NCBI RefSeq assembly: GCF_965200405.1
Contig: NZ_OZ241356.1
Span: forward strand, 2,108,001-2,172,000
Direction: 5' to 3'
Source of the DNA: Glacieibacterium sp965200405
Lineage (GTDB): Bacteria; Pseudomonadota; Alphaproteobacteria; Sphingomonadales; Sphingomonadaceae
DNA length: 64,000 nt
Below are positions 1-8,377 of this stretch, one piece after another (the first letter of the stretch is position 1; each line of letters starts with the position of its first letter). The notes below the pieces were generated by a model. It made no database searches and had not been told where the DNA came from. It saw only the letters and a list, made by a program, of their open reading frames with translations. The position numbers and the translations under genes were made by a program.

Positions 1-298
1 TGATCGAATTGCCGAACGGCGTGTTCATGACGACGATGCCGCGCGCACTGGCCGCCGGGATATCGACATTGTCGACGCCGATGCCGGCACGCCCGACGAC
101 CTTCAGATTGGTCGCCGCGGCAAGCACGTCCTTGTTGGCCTTGGTCGCGGAACGCACGGCGAGGCCGTCGTACTTGCCGATGATGGCGATCAGCTCGTCC
201 TTGGACAGGCCGGTGATTTCATCGACTTCGATGCCGCGAGCGCGAAAGATCTCGGCGGCCTTGGGGGACATCTGGTCGGCGATGAGGACTTTGGGCAT
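1..298 (-). CDS. serA: D-3-phosphoglycerate dehydrogenase, N-terminal part (cut by window edge)
   Basis: Catalyses the first step of serine biosynthesis, NAD-dependent oxidation of 3-phosphoglycerate to 3-phosphohydroxypyruvate. Only the first ~99 residues are present. They start MPKVLIADQMSPKAAEIF and include the SerA-type stretches GLAVRSATK and VGRAGIGVDNVDIPAA; the NAD-binding core lies beyond the left edge. The start is the ATG whose complement CAT is at 296-298. serC lies upstream on the same strand, so the two form the expected serC-serA pair, separated by a long inverted repeat. Identity is firm; the C-terminal regulatory domains cannot be seen. Confidence 0.93.
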   Translation of the reverse strand, partial: MPKVLIADQMSPKAAEIFRARGIEVDEITGLSKDELIAIIGKYDGLAVRSATKANKDVLAAATNLKVVGRAGIGVDNVDIPAASARGIVVMNTPFGNSI

Positions 299-318
299 GA
301 TTTCTTCCTTGTCCCCCT

Positions 319-405
319 CCTGGAACGGGAGGGGCTAGGGGTGGGTCTTCAACGGGCGAGATCTGGGCGGGTGCAAGACCCACCCCCAGCCCCTCCCGTT
401 CCGGG
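319..405. repeat. Long inverted repeat (REP-like) between serC and serA
   Basis: Two 31-base arms (319-349 and 375-405) are reverse complements with two mismatches, around a 25-base spacer. The core GACCCACCCCC(A/G)GCCCCTCCCGTT (377-400) recurs at 36806-36829, so this is a dispersed element. In the serC-serA transcript it would form a very stable hairpin between the genes, able to attenuate read-through or protect the upstream message; that role is inferred. Confidence 0.8.
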
Positions 406-412
406 ATAGGAG

Positions 413-1534
413 CTAAGCGCCAGTGACTTCCGAATGCGCCCAGTCGAGCCACGGCCCGAGCGCCTCGATATCGCTGGTGTCGACCGTCGACCCGCACCAG
501 ATGCGCAAGCCCGGCGGTGCGTCGCGATACCCGCCGATGTCGAACGCCACGCCTTCCTTTTCCAGCAGCGCCGCGATCTGCTTCGGCACGTCGGGCGACG
601 CGTCCGGCAGCGTAAGGCAGACGCTGGTGTTCGACCGCGTGTGCGAGTCGCCTGCCAGGTGCGCGATCCACGGCGTCTTCTGGACCCAGCGATCGAGCGC
701 CTGCGCATTGGCATCCGCCCGCGCCGACATCTCGACCAGCCCGCCGATCGACCTCGCCCATTCCAGCGCGTCGATATAATCCTCGACCGCCAGCATCGAC
801 GGCGTGTTGATCGTCTCGCCGCTGAACAGCCCCTCGATCAGCTTGCCCTTCGAGGTCAGGCGGAAGATCTTCGGCAACGGCCAGGCCGGGACATAGCTTT
901 CCAGCCGCTCGACGGCGCGTGGTCCCAGGATCAGCACGCCGTGGCCGCCTTCGCCGCCCAGCGCCTTCTGCCAGCTGAAGGTCAGCACATCGACCTTGGT
1001 CCAGTCGACGCCCTGCGCGAACACCGCGCTGGTCGCGTCGGCGAGCATCAGGCCTTCGCGGTCGTCGCGGATCCAGTCGTAGTTCGGAATGCGAACGCCC
1101 GAGGTGGTGCCGTTCGAGGTGAAGCAGACGTCATGGCTCTGCTGGACGCGCGTCAGGTCGGGCAGCTCACCATAAGGCGCGGTGATGACCTCGGGATCAA
1201 TCTTGAGCTGCTTGAGCGCGTCGGTGACCCAGCCTTCGCCAAAGCTCTCCCACGCCAGCATGGTCACCGGGCGAGCGCCGAGCAGCGACCACATCGCCAT
1301 CTCATAGGCGCCGGTGTCTGAGGCAGGGACGATGGCGATACGGTGCGTCGCCGGGACCTGCAGGACCTCGCGCGTGAGGTCGATGGCGAGCTTCAAGCGC
1401 GCCTTGCCGATCTTGGAACGATGCGAGCGACCGAGGCTTTCGGTGGCGAGGGCGCCGGCGGACCAGCCGTGGCGTTTGGCACAAGGGCCGGACGAAAAAT
1501 GCGCGCGAATAGGACGTGCGTCGGGACGATTCAT
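413..1534 (-). CDS. serC: Phosphoserine aminotransferase
   Basis: PLP-dependent transamination of 3-phosphohydroxypyruvate with glutamate to give O-phosphoserine, the second step of serine synthesis. The 373-residue protein opens MNRPDARPIRAHFSSGPCAK, typical of the alphaproteobacterial long SerC type, and carries the PLP-lysine motif SWQKALGGEGGHG with Lys190 as the likely Schiff-base residue. The ATG at 1534 is preceded on its strand by GAGGAGAGAACAG, a good ribosome binding site that lies inside a predicted leader hairpin. serA follows at 298. Confidence 0.95.
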   Translation of the reverse strand: MNRPDARPIRAHFSSGPCAKRHGWSAGALATESLGRSHRSKIGKARLKLAIDLTREVLQVPATHRIAIVPASDTGAYEMAMWSLLGARPVTMLAWESFGEGWVTDALKQLKIDPEVITAPYGELPDLTRVQQSHDVCFTSNGTTSGVRIPNYDWIRDDREGLMLADATSAVFAQGVDWTKVDVLTFSWQKALGGEGGHGVLILGPRAVERLESYVPAWPLPKIFRLTSKGKLIEGLFSGETINTPSMLAVEDYIDALEWARSIGGLVEMSARADANAQALDRWVQKTPWIAHLAGDSHTRSNTSVCLTLPDASPDVPKQIAALLEKEGVAFDIGGYRDAPPGLRIWCGSTVDTSDIEALGPWLDWAHSEVTGA

Positions 1535-1586
1535 TCTGTTCTCTCCTCACAGAGAGCACGCGCCGCGTTGGGGCGGCGTGGCCCGT
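1535..1586 (-). promoter_or_regulatory. Structured 5' leader of serC (candidate serC RNA motif)
   Basis: The ~50-base leader can fold into two stems. One pairs CACGCCGC with GCGGCG(CG)TG. The other pairs CTCTC with GAGAG and buries the GAGGAGAG ribosome binding site. A conserved serC leader RNA is described from alphaproteobacteria in front of serC operons; position and architecture fit, but I cannot align to the published consensus here. Confidence 0.5.
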
Positions 1587-1591
1587 CGGCG

Positions 1592-1619
1592 CTTGTAGAG
1601 GCGAAAACCGGGGGGTCAA
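1592..1619 (-). promoter_or_regulatory. Probable serC promoter
   Basis: On the minus strand TTGACC (1614-1619) is followed after 16 bases by TACAAG (1592-1597). Transcription would start near 1585, about 50 bases before the serC ATG, which matches the leader described separately. Confidence 0.5.
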
Positions 1620-1766
1620 GGCCGGAACGGTCTTGCCTGTGGGTCGATGGTCCTATCCGCTCCTCCGCCCGTCGCAGGGCCGGGGCAGGGCTTTCGCGGC
1701 ACCAGCCCTGCTGACATTCCCGCCAAACGCGCCTAGACCCCCCGGCCCAACCGCCGAGACCAAGCG

Positions 1767-2612
1767 ATGCATCCGAATCTTCCCGAACGCCTGTTTCCCA
1801 CCGCCCGCAGCGAGGCGGCGACCGCCAACAAGCCGACCTCCGTGCCGCAGACCGAGCATCCGGCCTATGCGCTGGCGTTCCAGGACAACGACTTCCTGCT
1901 GAAGGACGAGATGCGGCCGGTGCGGTTGCAGCTCGAACTCGCCAAGGCCGACCTGGCGCTGGCCGAGGCGGGCATCAAGTCGATGTTCGTCTTCTACGGC
2001 TCGGCACGCATCCCGGCGCCGGAGGATGCGCAGGCGCTGGTCGACAATGCCAAGACGGACCGCGAGCGCGCCATCGCCGAGAGCCTCAAGGCCAAGTCGG
2101 TCTATTACGAGGAAGCCCGGCGGCTGGCGCGGATGGTGTCGGGCGAGGGCGCCATGCAGCGCTATTTCACCGTTTGCTCCGGCGGCGGACCGTCGATCAT
2201 GGAGGCGGCGAACCGCGGCGCAGCTGACGTCGGCGCGCCCTCGGTCGGGCTCAACATCGTGCTGCCGTTCGAGCAGGTGCCGAACCCGTACGTCACGCCG
2301 GGCCTGAGTTTCCAGTTCCACTATTTCGCGCTGCGCAAGATGCACTTCCTGATGCGCGCCAAGGCCGTCGCGGTGTTCCCGGGCGGCTTCGGCACCTTCG
2401 ACGAGATGTTCGAGCTGCTGACGCTGATCCAGACCGGCAAGGTCGCGGCCATGCCGATCGTCCTGTTCGGGCGCGAGTTCTGGAACAAGATCATCAACTT
2501 CGAGGCACTGGCCGACGAGGGCACGATCAATCACGCCGACCTGGAGCTGTTCCACATGGTCGACAGCGCCGAGGAAGCCTGGGCCATCGTCCGCGAACAC
2601 TACTCGATCTAA
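1767..2612 (+). CDS. LOG family protein (cytokinin riboside 5'-monophosphate phosphoribohydrolase type)
   Basis: Rossmann-fold TIGR00730/LOG family member. Characterised members hydrolyse the N-glycosidic bond of nucleoside 5'-monophosphates, including N6-substituted AMP. The 281-residue protein has the family signatures GGGPSIMEAANRGA (about residues 139-152) and PGGFGTFDE (205-213), which hold the catalytic Arg/Glu and phosphate-binding glycines. It is longer than the ~190-residue short form because of ~70 extra N-terminal residues, as in the long bacterial subgroup. It stands alone, divergent from serC. The real bacterial substrate is unknown. Confidence 0.85.
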   Translation: MHPNLPERLFPTARSEAATANKPTSVPQTEHPAYALAFQDNDFLLKDEMRPVRLQLELAKADLALAEAGIKSMFVFYGSARIPAPEDAQALVDNAKTDRERAIAESLKAKSVYYEEARRLARMVSGEGAMQRYFTVCSGGGPSIMEAANRGAADVGAPSVGLNIVLPFEQVPNPYVTPGLSFQFHYFALRKMHFLMRAKAVAVFPGGFGTFDEMFELLTLIQTGKVAAMPIVLFGREFWNKIINFEALADEGTINHADLELFHMVDSAEEAWAIVREHYSI

Positions 2613-2776
2613 GCCTGCCCTCCCCGCGCCGGGGACTCCCGGGTGGGACGTCTTGCCCCGGGCCGTGGTTAACGAAGTCCTGCCACGCCCTGTTGCCGAA
2701 AAGACCCACGCCGGTTACAACCGTGTTAAGTGACCGGTGCGTAACCCGTGCCGGCAAGGTGCCCGAGGCGATTATC

Positions 2777-3817
2777 ATGCCGTTCAACAGCGGGGCCGTG
2801 GGGCTGGCCGCGCCACCGCCCGAAGTCCGTGTCGATATCCGCCAGGTCGCGCGACCGCAACGCCGTACCTTCGGTGCGCTCGACCTCGGCACCAATAATT
2901 GCCGCCTGCTGATCGCCCGTCCGGCCAGCCACGGCTTCACCATCGTCGACGCCTTTTCGCGCATCGTCCGCCTCGGCGAGGGCATGGTCCAGACCGGCCG
3001 CCTGTCCGACGCAGCGCAGGACCGCGCCGTCGATGCCCTCAGGATCTGTGCCGACAAGCTGCGCCGTCGCGACGTCACGATCACCCGCAACGTCGCCACC
3101 GAGGCCTGCCGCCGCGCCACCAACGGCGCCGCCTTCATCGACCGGGTCTATGCCGAGACCGGCATCGCGTTAGACGTCATCACCCCGGCGGAGGAAGCCC
3201 GGCTGGCGGTCCTCGGCTGCCAGTCGCTGATCGACTGCGACGGCCCGCCGGCGCTGGTCTTCGACATCGGCGGCGGCTCGACCGAGCTGATCCTGGTGCA
3301 GAAGGGCGCGCGCGGCGAGGCGATAATCTCGGAGTGGGTCAGCATTCCCTGGGGCGTCGTATCGCTGGCCGAGACCGAGGACACGTACCTCGAGATCGAC
3401 GAACGCGAGCCTGCCTATGAACGGATGTGCGCCCGTGTTTCGGCGCATTTCGGCCGCTTTGCCGAGGCCGTCGCCCGTGCCGCACCGGGGCCGCTGCAAT
3501 TGCTCGGCACCAGCGGGACGATCACCACACTGGCCAGCGTCCACCTCGGCCTGGCCGCCTATGACCGCCGGGTGGTCGATGGCTGTACGGTCACCGCCCG
3601 CTCCATGCACGAAATATGCGCGATGCTGGCGTGCCGTTCGCCCGCCGAACGCGCCCAGGTCCAGTGCATCGGGCAGGAGCGTGCCGACCTCGTCGTCGCC
3701 GGTTGCGCCATTCTCGACGCGATCCTGCGGCAATGGCCGTCGGAGCACGTCCGTGTCGCCGATCGCGGTATCCGCGAAGGCATTTTAAGAACTCTCATGA
3801 TCCAGGGCGCCCGCTGA
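2777..3817 (+). CDS. Ppx/GppA family exopolyphosphatase / guanosine pentaphosphatase
   Basis: Actin-like ATPase-fold phosphatase that removes terminal phosphate from polyphosphate or from pppGpp. The fold's phosphate-binding motifs are visible: FGALDLGTNNCRLLIA near the N-terminus and VFDIGGGSTELIL in the middle, then GTSGTITTLA. The frame is open from a TTG at 2693, but the ATG at 2777 is preferred because GAGGCG lies 6 bases upstream and the family begins just before the first motif; this gives 346 residues. Its TGA overlaps the ATG of rlmE in TGATG, so the two are translationally coupled. Ppx and GppA cannot be told apart from sequence alone. Confidence 0.88.
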   Translation: MPFNSGAVGLAAPPPEVRVDIRQVARPQRRTFGALDLGTNNCRLLIARPASHGFTIVDAFSRIVRLGEGMVQTGRLSDAAQDRAVDALRICADKLRRRDVTITRNVATEACRRATNGAAFIDRVYAETGIALDVITPAEEARLAVLGCQSLIDCDGPPALVFDIGGGSTELILVQKGARGEAIISEWVSIPWGVVSLAETEDTYLEIDEREPAYERMCARVSAHFGRFAEAVARAAPGPLQLLGTSGTITTLASVHLGLAAYDRRVVDGCTVTARSMHEICAMLACRSPAERAQVQCIGQERADLVVAGCAILDAILRQWPSEHVRVADRGIREGILRTLMIQGAR

Positions 3818-4557
3818 TGAGCCAATCACCAGGCAGCGGCGGCGGCTCGGGTCGCTCGCAAGGCGGCCGGACGCGGGTGCTGACCGCCAAGCGCCGCACC
3901 GTGTCGTCGAACACCTGGCTCGCCCGCCAGCTTAACGATCCCTATGTGAAGGCAGCGAAAGCAGCAGGTTGGCGCAGCCGCTCGGCATTCAAGCTGATCG
4001 AGCTCGACGAGCGCTTCGGGCTGTTGAAGGGCGTCGAGCGGGTCATCGACCTCGGCTCCGCACCCGGCGGTTGGTGCCAGGTCATCACCAAGGCCAAGCC
4101 GCGCACCAAGGTCGTGGCGATCGACCTGCTGGTCATGGAACCCATCGCCGGCGTGACCTTCTTCCAGAAGGATATCCTCGACGAAGACACCGAGGATCTG
4201 CTGCGCGACACGCTCGGCGGCGATGCCCAGCTGGTGCTGTCCGACATGGCGGCGAACACCGTCGGCCACCGCATGACCGACCACATCCGCACCATGGGGC
4301 TGGTCGAGACCGCGCTGGCCTTTGCCGTCGACATGCTGGAGCCCGGCGGTGCCTTCGTCGCCAAGGTCCTGGCGGGCGGCGCCGACACCACGCTCGTCAC
4401 CGAGCTGAAGCGCCATTTCAAAAGCATAAAGCACGCCAAGCCCCCCGCCAGCCGCAAGGATTCGAGCGAATGGTACGTCGTCGCCCAGGGCTTCAAGGGT
4501 CGCACCGCCGAAGCCGTCGACCCGGAACTGCAAGGGGTTGCGCCTGACGGCGATTGA
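3817..4557 (+). CDS. rlmE: 23S rRNA (uridine-2'-O)-methyltransferase RlmE (FtsJ/RrmJ)
   Basis: SAM-dependent methylation of the 2'-OH of U2552 (E. coli numbering) in the 23S rRNA A-loop during late 50S assembly. The 246-residue protein has the SAM motif DLGSAPGGWCQV (about 78-89) and the K-D-K-E catalytic set: Lys59 in SAFKL, Asp143 in LSDMA, the lysine in AFVAKV, and the glutamate in SSEWYVV. A basic, glycine-rich tail of ~25 residues precedes the domain and probably contacts RNA. The frame stays open upstream, but the ATG at 3817 overlapping the ppx stop is the natural start. Confidence 0.93.
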   Translation: MSQSPGSGGGSGRSQGGRTRVLTAKRRTVSSNTWLARQLNDPYVKAAKAAGWRSRSAFKLIELDERFGLLKGVERVIDLGSAPGGWCQVITKAKPRTKVVAIDLLVMEPIAGVTFFQKDILDEDTEDLLRDTLGGDAQLVLSDMAANTVGHRMTDHIRTMGLVETALAFAVDMLEPGGAFVAKVLAGGADTTLVTELKRHFKSIKHAKPPASRKDSSEWYVVAQGFKGRTAEAVDPELQGVAPDGD

Positions 4558-4594
4558 CTGGCACTCAGCCCCGGTCACACCGCCGGAGTCCCCG

Positions 4595-6241
4595 ATGAAA
4601 TTGTCCTTGTTCGTGGTTGCCCTGCTTGCCACCACCGCCGCATCTGCCCGGATCACCGACGTCGAGCTCAAGCGCGACACCCAGGTCCTGAGCTCCGACG
4701 CCTTCGAGGGTCGCAAGCCCGGCACCCCCGGCGGCGACAAGGCCGTCGCCTACATCATCCAGCGCATGCAGGCGATCGGCCTGAAGCCGGGCAACCACGG
4801 CAAGTGGACCCAGGACGTGCCGCTGGTCACCATCAAGGCCGATCCCGCCACCGCGGGCCTGACCATCAACGGCGGCGCCGCCCCGATCGCCCTGAAGTTC
4901 GTCGATGACGAGGTCGTCTGGACCCGCCACGAGCAGCGCCATGTCGACCTCAAGGACTCGCCTTTGGTCTTCGTCGGCTACGGCGTCGTCGCGCCGGAAC
5001 ACGGCTGGAACGACTATGCCGGCCTCGACATGCGCGGCAAGACCGCCGTCATCCTCGTCAATGACCCCGATTGGCGCAACACCGACCTGAAGGGCGACTT
5101 CGGCGGTCGCGCCATGACCTATTACGGTCGCTGGATCTACAAGTTCGAGGAGGCGGCCCGCCAGGGTGCCGCCGGCGCCATGATCATCCACCAGACCGAG
5201 CCTGCCGCCTATCCGTTCGGCGTCGTCGTGACGTCCAACAGTGTCGCCAAGCAGCACCTCGCGACCGCCGACAAGGGCGCATCGCGCACCCTCATCGAGG
5301 GCTGGGTCACCAAGCCGGCGTCCGACAAGCTGTTCGCCGCCGCCGGTCTCGACTTCGCCGCGCTCGAGCTTGCTGCGGCCAAGCCGGGCTTCAAGGCGGT
5401 GCCGATGGGCCGGCTGACCGCGTCGGTCTCGCTCGACAACAGCGTTGCCTATACCGCTTCGCAGAACGTCGTCGGCATCCTGCCCGGCAAGTCGCGGCCG
5501 AACGAAACTGTGCTCTACACGGCGCACTGGGACCATCTCGGCCGTTGCCCGGCGGACAAGACCGGCGACGACATCTGCAATGGTGCGCTCGACAACGCCA
5601 GCGGGGTCGCCGGCCTGCTGGCACTCGCCACCGAGGCGAAGCGCGATACGCCGACGGCGCGCAGCCAGGTCTTCATCGCCGTCACTGCCGAGGAATCGGG
5701 GCTGCTCGGATCGCAATATTACGCCGAACATCCTATCTACCCGCTGGGTTTGACAGCGGGCGGAGTGAACATGGACGTGATGAGCGTGATCGGCCGGGTG
5801 CGCGACGTCACCATTACCGGTGCCGGCAAGTCGGAGATCGAGCCGATGTTCGTCGCCATCGCTGCGAAGCAGGGGCGTTCGGTCGCTCCCGAGAGCAAGC
5901 CTGAAAAGGGCGGCTACTACCGCTCCGACCATTTCAGCTTCGCCAAGGTCGGCGTTCCCATGCTCGCGGCCGAGAGCGGCAACGACGTCATCGGCAAGGA
6001 CGCGGCGCACAGCGGCAAGGCTTATGGCCAGTCGCTCGCCGACGATTACACGACCAAGCGCTACCACCAGCCGTCCGACCAATACGACCCGAGCTGGGAC
6101 TGGAGCGGCGCGGTCGAGGACCTGCAGGCCTATTACACTTTCAACCGCCAGCTCGCGAACAGCAGCGCCTGGCCGAACTGGTATCCGACCGCCGAATTCC
6201 GCGCCGTCCGCGACAAGAGCCGCGCCGAGTTCGCCAAGTGA
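4595..6241 (+). CDS. Exported M28 family zinc peptidase
   Basis: Secreted or periplasmic metallopeptidase of family M28 (aminopeptidase Y/S type), releasing amino acids from peptide N-termini. The 548-residue precursor starts with a signal peptide (MKLSLFVVALLATTAASA), then a PA-domain-like insert near residues 130-260. The catalytic domain carries the two-zinc ligands TAHWDHLG, NGALDNASG, AEESGLLGS, NMDV and SDHFSF. The frame opens at 4538, but the ATG at 4595 places the signal peptide first. It ends GTGA, overlapping aguA, so it may be co-transcribed with the polyamine genes. Confidence 0.88.
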   Translation: MKLSLFVVALLATTAASARITDVELKRDTQVLSSDAFEGRKPGTPGGDKAVAYIIQRMQAIGLKPGNHGKWTQDVPLVTIKADPATAGLTINGGAAPIALKFVDDEVVWTRHEQRHVDLKDSPLVFVGYGVVAPEHGWNDYAGLDMRGKTAVILVNDPDWRNTDLKGDFGGRAMTYYGRWIYKFEEAARQGAAGAMIIHQTEPAAYPFGVVVTSNSVAKQHLATADKGASRTLIEGWVTKPASDKLFAAAGLDFAALELAAAKPGFKAVPMGRLTASVSLDNSVAYTASQNVVGILPGKSRPNETVLYTAHWDHLGRCPADKTGDDICNGALDNASGVAGLLALATEAKRDTPTARSQVFIAVTAEESGLLGSQYYAEHPIYPLGLTAGGVNMDVMSVIGRVRDVTITGAGKSEIEPMFVAIAAKQGRSVAPESKPEKGGYYRSDHFSFAKVGVPMLAAESGNDVIGKDAAHSGKAYGQSLADDYTTKRYHQPSDQYDPSWDWSGAVEDLQAYYTFNRQLANSSAWPNWYPTAEFRAVRDKSRAEFAK

Positions 6242-7215
6242 GCGCCCGCCAGCCCGCCGAATGGGCGCCGCACAGCGCCTGCTGGACCGCCTTTCCCTCG
6301 CATCCCGAGCTTTGGGAGGATGATCTCGTCCCGGCGCAGGCCGAAGTGGCGGCGATGGTCCGCGCTATCGCGGCCGGTGAACGCGTCGAGTTGCTGGTCG
6401 CCAACGAAGCCGCCGAGGCCGCGGCCCGCGCCGCACTGGCGGGTGCCGATGTCGGTTTCCACCTCTATGCCTTCGGGGACATCTGGCTGCGCGATACCGG
6501 CCCCCTGATCCTGTCGTCGCCGGCAGGGCTGGCGGGTGCTGGTTTCCGCTTCAACGGCTGGGGCGGCAAGTACGACCTTCCCGGCGACGACGGCGTCGCG
6601 GCCTTCGTCGCGGGCGCTGCCGGGCTGCCGCTGGCCCGCCACGACTGGGTGCTGGAGGGCGGCGCGATCGACATCGAGGGCAGCGGCCTGGCGGTCACCA
6701 CCGAGGCGTGCCTGCTGAATCCGAACCGCAACCCGCACCTCGACCGTGCGGGAATCGAGTCGCACCTGCGCCGTGACCTCGGCATCGACCGGCTGCTGTG
6801 GCTCGGCGAGGGGCTGGCCAACGATCACACCGACGGTCATGTCGACAATCTGGCGCGCTTCGTCGCCCCCGGCCTGCTCGCGCTGCCCTCGGCCTCGGGC
6901 AGCGACGATCCCAACGCCGATGTCTTTGCCGACGCTCACGAGCGGGCCCGCGACTACGGTCTCGATATCGTCACCATCCCGTCGCCGGGCCGCGTCGAAC
7001 GCGATGGCGAGATCGTCCCCGCCAGCCACATGAACTTCTACATCGCCAACAGCGCCGTCGTCGTGCCGACCTATGGCACGCCATATGAAGACGCCGCGGT
7101 CGCCGCCATCGCCGCGCTGTTCCCGACCCGCAAGGTTGTCGGCCTGCGCGCCGACCATATCCTGACCGGCGGCGGCAGCTTCCACTGCATCACCCAGCAG
7201 GTCCCCAGCCTATGA
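6238..7215 (+). CDS. aguA: Agmatine deiminase
   Basis: Hydrolyses agmatine to N-carbamoylputrescine and ammonia, the first step of the arginine-decarboxylase route to putrescine. The 325-residue protein is a guanidino-group-modifying pentein: it has GDIWLRDTGP (substrate-binding Asp), HDWVLEGGAID, NDHTDGHVDN (catalytic His) and the C-terminal GGGSFHCITQQ with nucleophile Cys317. It starts with GTG at 6238, overlapping the peptidase stop in GTGA, and its stop overlaps the aguB start. Length and motif order are normal for AguA. Confidence 0.94.
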   Translation: MSARQPAEWAPHSACWTAFPSHPELWEDDLVPAQAEVAAMVRAIAAGERVELLVANEAAEAAARAALAGADVGFHLYAFGDIWLRDTGPLILSSPAGLAGAGFRFNGWGGKYDLPGDDGVAAFVAGAAGLPLARHDWVLEGGAIDIEGSGLAVTTEACLLNPNRNPHLDRAGIESHLRRDLGIDRLLWLGEGLANDHTDGHVDNLARFVAPGLLALPSASGSDDPNADVFADAHERARDYGLDIVTIPSPGRVERDGEIVPASHMNFYIANSAVVVPTYGTPYEDAAVAAIAALFPTRKVVGLRADHILTGGGSFHCITQQVPSL

Positions 7216-8057
7216 CGATCACCGCCGCGGCGCTCCAGCTCGCCTTCACCGACGAGATGGATGCCGACATCGCCGCGACCGTTGCCGAGGTGCGCAAGGC
7301 CGCGGCGGCAGGGGCCCAGGTCATCCTGCCGCCGGAGCTGTTCCAGGGCTATTATTTCTGCCGCCACGAGCACGACAGCTTCTTCTCGCGCGCCTTCCCG
7401 GCAACGGCTCATCCCGCGATCGAGGCGATGCAGAAGGTCGCGAAGGAAACGGGCACCTACATCCCCGCAAGCTTCTTCGAGCGCGACGGGCCGCATTACT
7501 ACAACTCGCTGGCGATGATCGATGATCGCGGCGAGGTGATGGGCATCTACCGCAAGAGCCATATCCCCGACGGCCCGGGCTATGAGGAGAAATTCTACTT
7601 CCGCCCCGGCAACACCGGCTTCAAGGTCTGGGACACGCGGCACGGGCGCATCGGCGTCGGCATCTGCTGGGACCAGTGGTTCCCGGAGACGGCGCGCGCC
7701 ATGATGCTGATGGGCGCGGAGATCCTGTTCTACCCGACCGCCATCGGCTCCGAGCCCGCCGAGCCCAACCTCGACACGCGCCGCATGTGGATCCGCGCCA
7801 TGGTCGGCCATGCGGTGTCGAACGTCGTGCCCGTCGTCGCCGCCAACCGCACCGGCGTCGAGGAGGACCAGCGCTTCTATGGCAACAGCTTCATCGCCGA
7901 CCAGCGCGGCGACATCCTGTCCGAGCTGACCACCGACGAGACCGGCCACGTCATCGCCAGCTTCGACCTGGAGGAAGTCCGCGCCAACCGCGCCGCCTTC
8001 GGCTTCTTCCGCGACCGGCGTCCCGACCTTTACGGGCGGCTGGCGGAGGATCGCTGA
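7212..8057 (+). CDS. aguB: N-carbamoylputrescine amidase
   Basis: Nitrilase-superfamily enzyme that hydrolyses N-carbamoylputrescine to putrescine, CO2 and ammonia, the step after agmatine deiminase. The Glu-Lys-Cys triad is visible: Glu42 in PPELFQGYYF, Lys115 in YRKSHIPDG, and Cys152 in GICWDQWFPE. At 281 residues it has the usual length. The ATG lies inside an ATGA overlap with aguA, so the pair is coupled. Together they give a complete agmatine-to-putrescine route, although no arginine decarboxylase gene is in the window. Confidence 0.95.
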   Translation: MTITAAALQLAFTDEMDADIAATVAEVRKAAAAGAQVILPPELFQGYYFCRHEHDSFFSRAFPATAHPAIEAMQKVAKETGTYIPASFFERDGPHYYNSLAMIDDRGEVMGIYRKSHIPDGPGYEEKFYFRPGNTGFKVWDTRHGRIGVGICWDQWFPETARAMMLMGAEILFYPTAIGSEPAEPNLDTRRMWIRAMVGHAVSNVVPVVAANRTGVEEDQRFYGNSFIADQRGDILSELTTDETGHVIASFDLEEVRANRAAFGFFRDRRPDLYGRLAEDR

Positions 8058-8119
8058 CGCTTCGGAACCGTGCGACGGCGGCGCGGTTTTCCGTGATCGC
8101 AGCGCAGGCGGAGGCGAAG

Positions 8120-8365
8120 ATGGCGACGCTCGACAGCAAGGATCGCGACGAACTCGGCGACAGCAAGTTCGCGTTTCCCAAGCAGCGGAAGGAGCCGTTG
8201 GAGGATGCGAAGCACGTCCGCAACGCGCTGGCCCGCTTCGACCAGGTCAAGGACGTCACCGACGCCGAGCGCGACGAAGCCTGGAAGCGTATCAAGGCGG
8301 CCGCCAAAAAGTTCGACGTCGAGATCGGCGAGAAAAGCTGGCACGAACTCGGCAAGCGGAAATAG
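8120..8365 (+). CDS. Small DUF6582-type protein
   Basis: An 81-residue, highly charged soluble protein of unknown function. The stretch KFAFPKQRKEPLEDAKHVRN followed by ALARFDQV resembles the DUF6582 family, in which similar small proteins, also found in phages, share FALPEERKYPIxDxxHARNA; this is recalled, not searched. The ATG at 8120 has GAGGCG just upstream. It follows aguB by 62 bases on the same strand and may be read with it, but no functional link is evident. Confidence 0.65.
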   Translation: MATLDSKDRDELGDSKFAFPKQRKEPLEDAKHVRNALARFDQVKDVTDAERDEAWKRIKAAAKKFDVEIGEKSWHELGKRK

Positions 8366-8377
8366 CCGGGTCGAGCC

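Noticed and set aside
2616..2640. CCCCG-CGC-CGGGG after the LOG gene as a terminator
   Set aside because: Only a five-base stem with a three-base loop and no T-run; too weak to call.
3616..3816. 67-residue N-terminal extension of RlmE
   Set aside because: It overlaps the ppx end in another frame, and the TGATG junction supplies the natural start.
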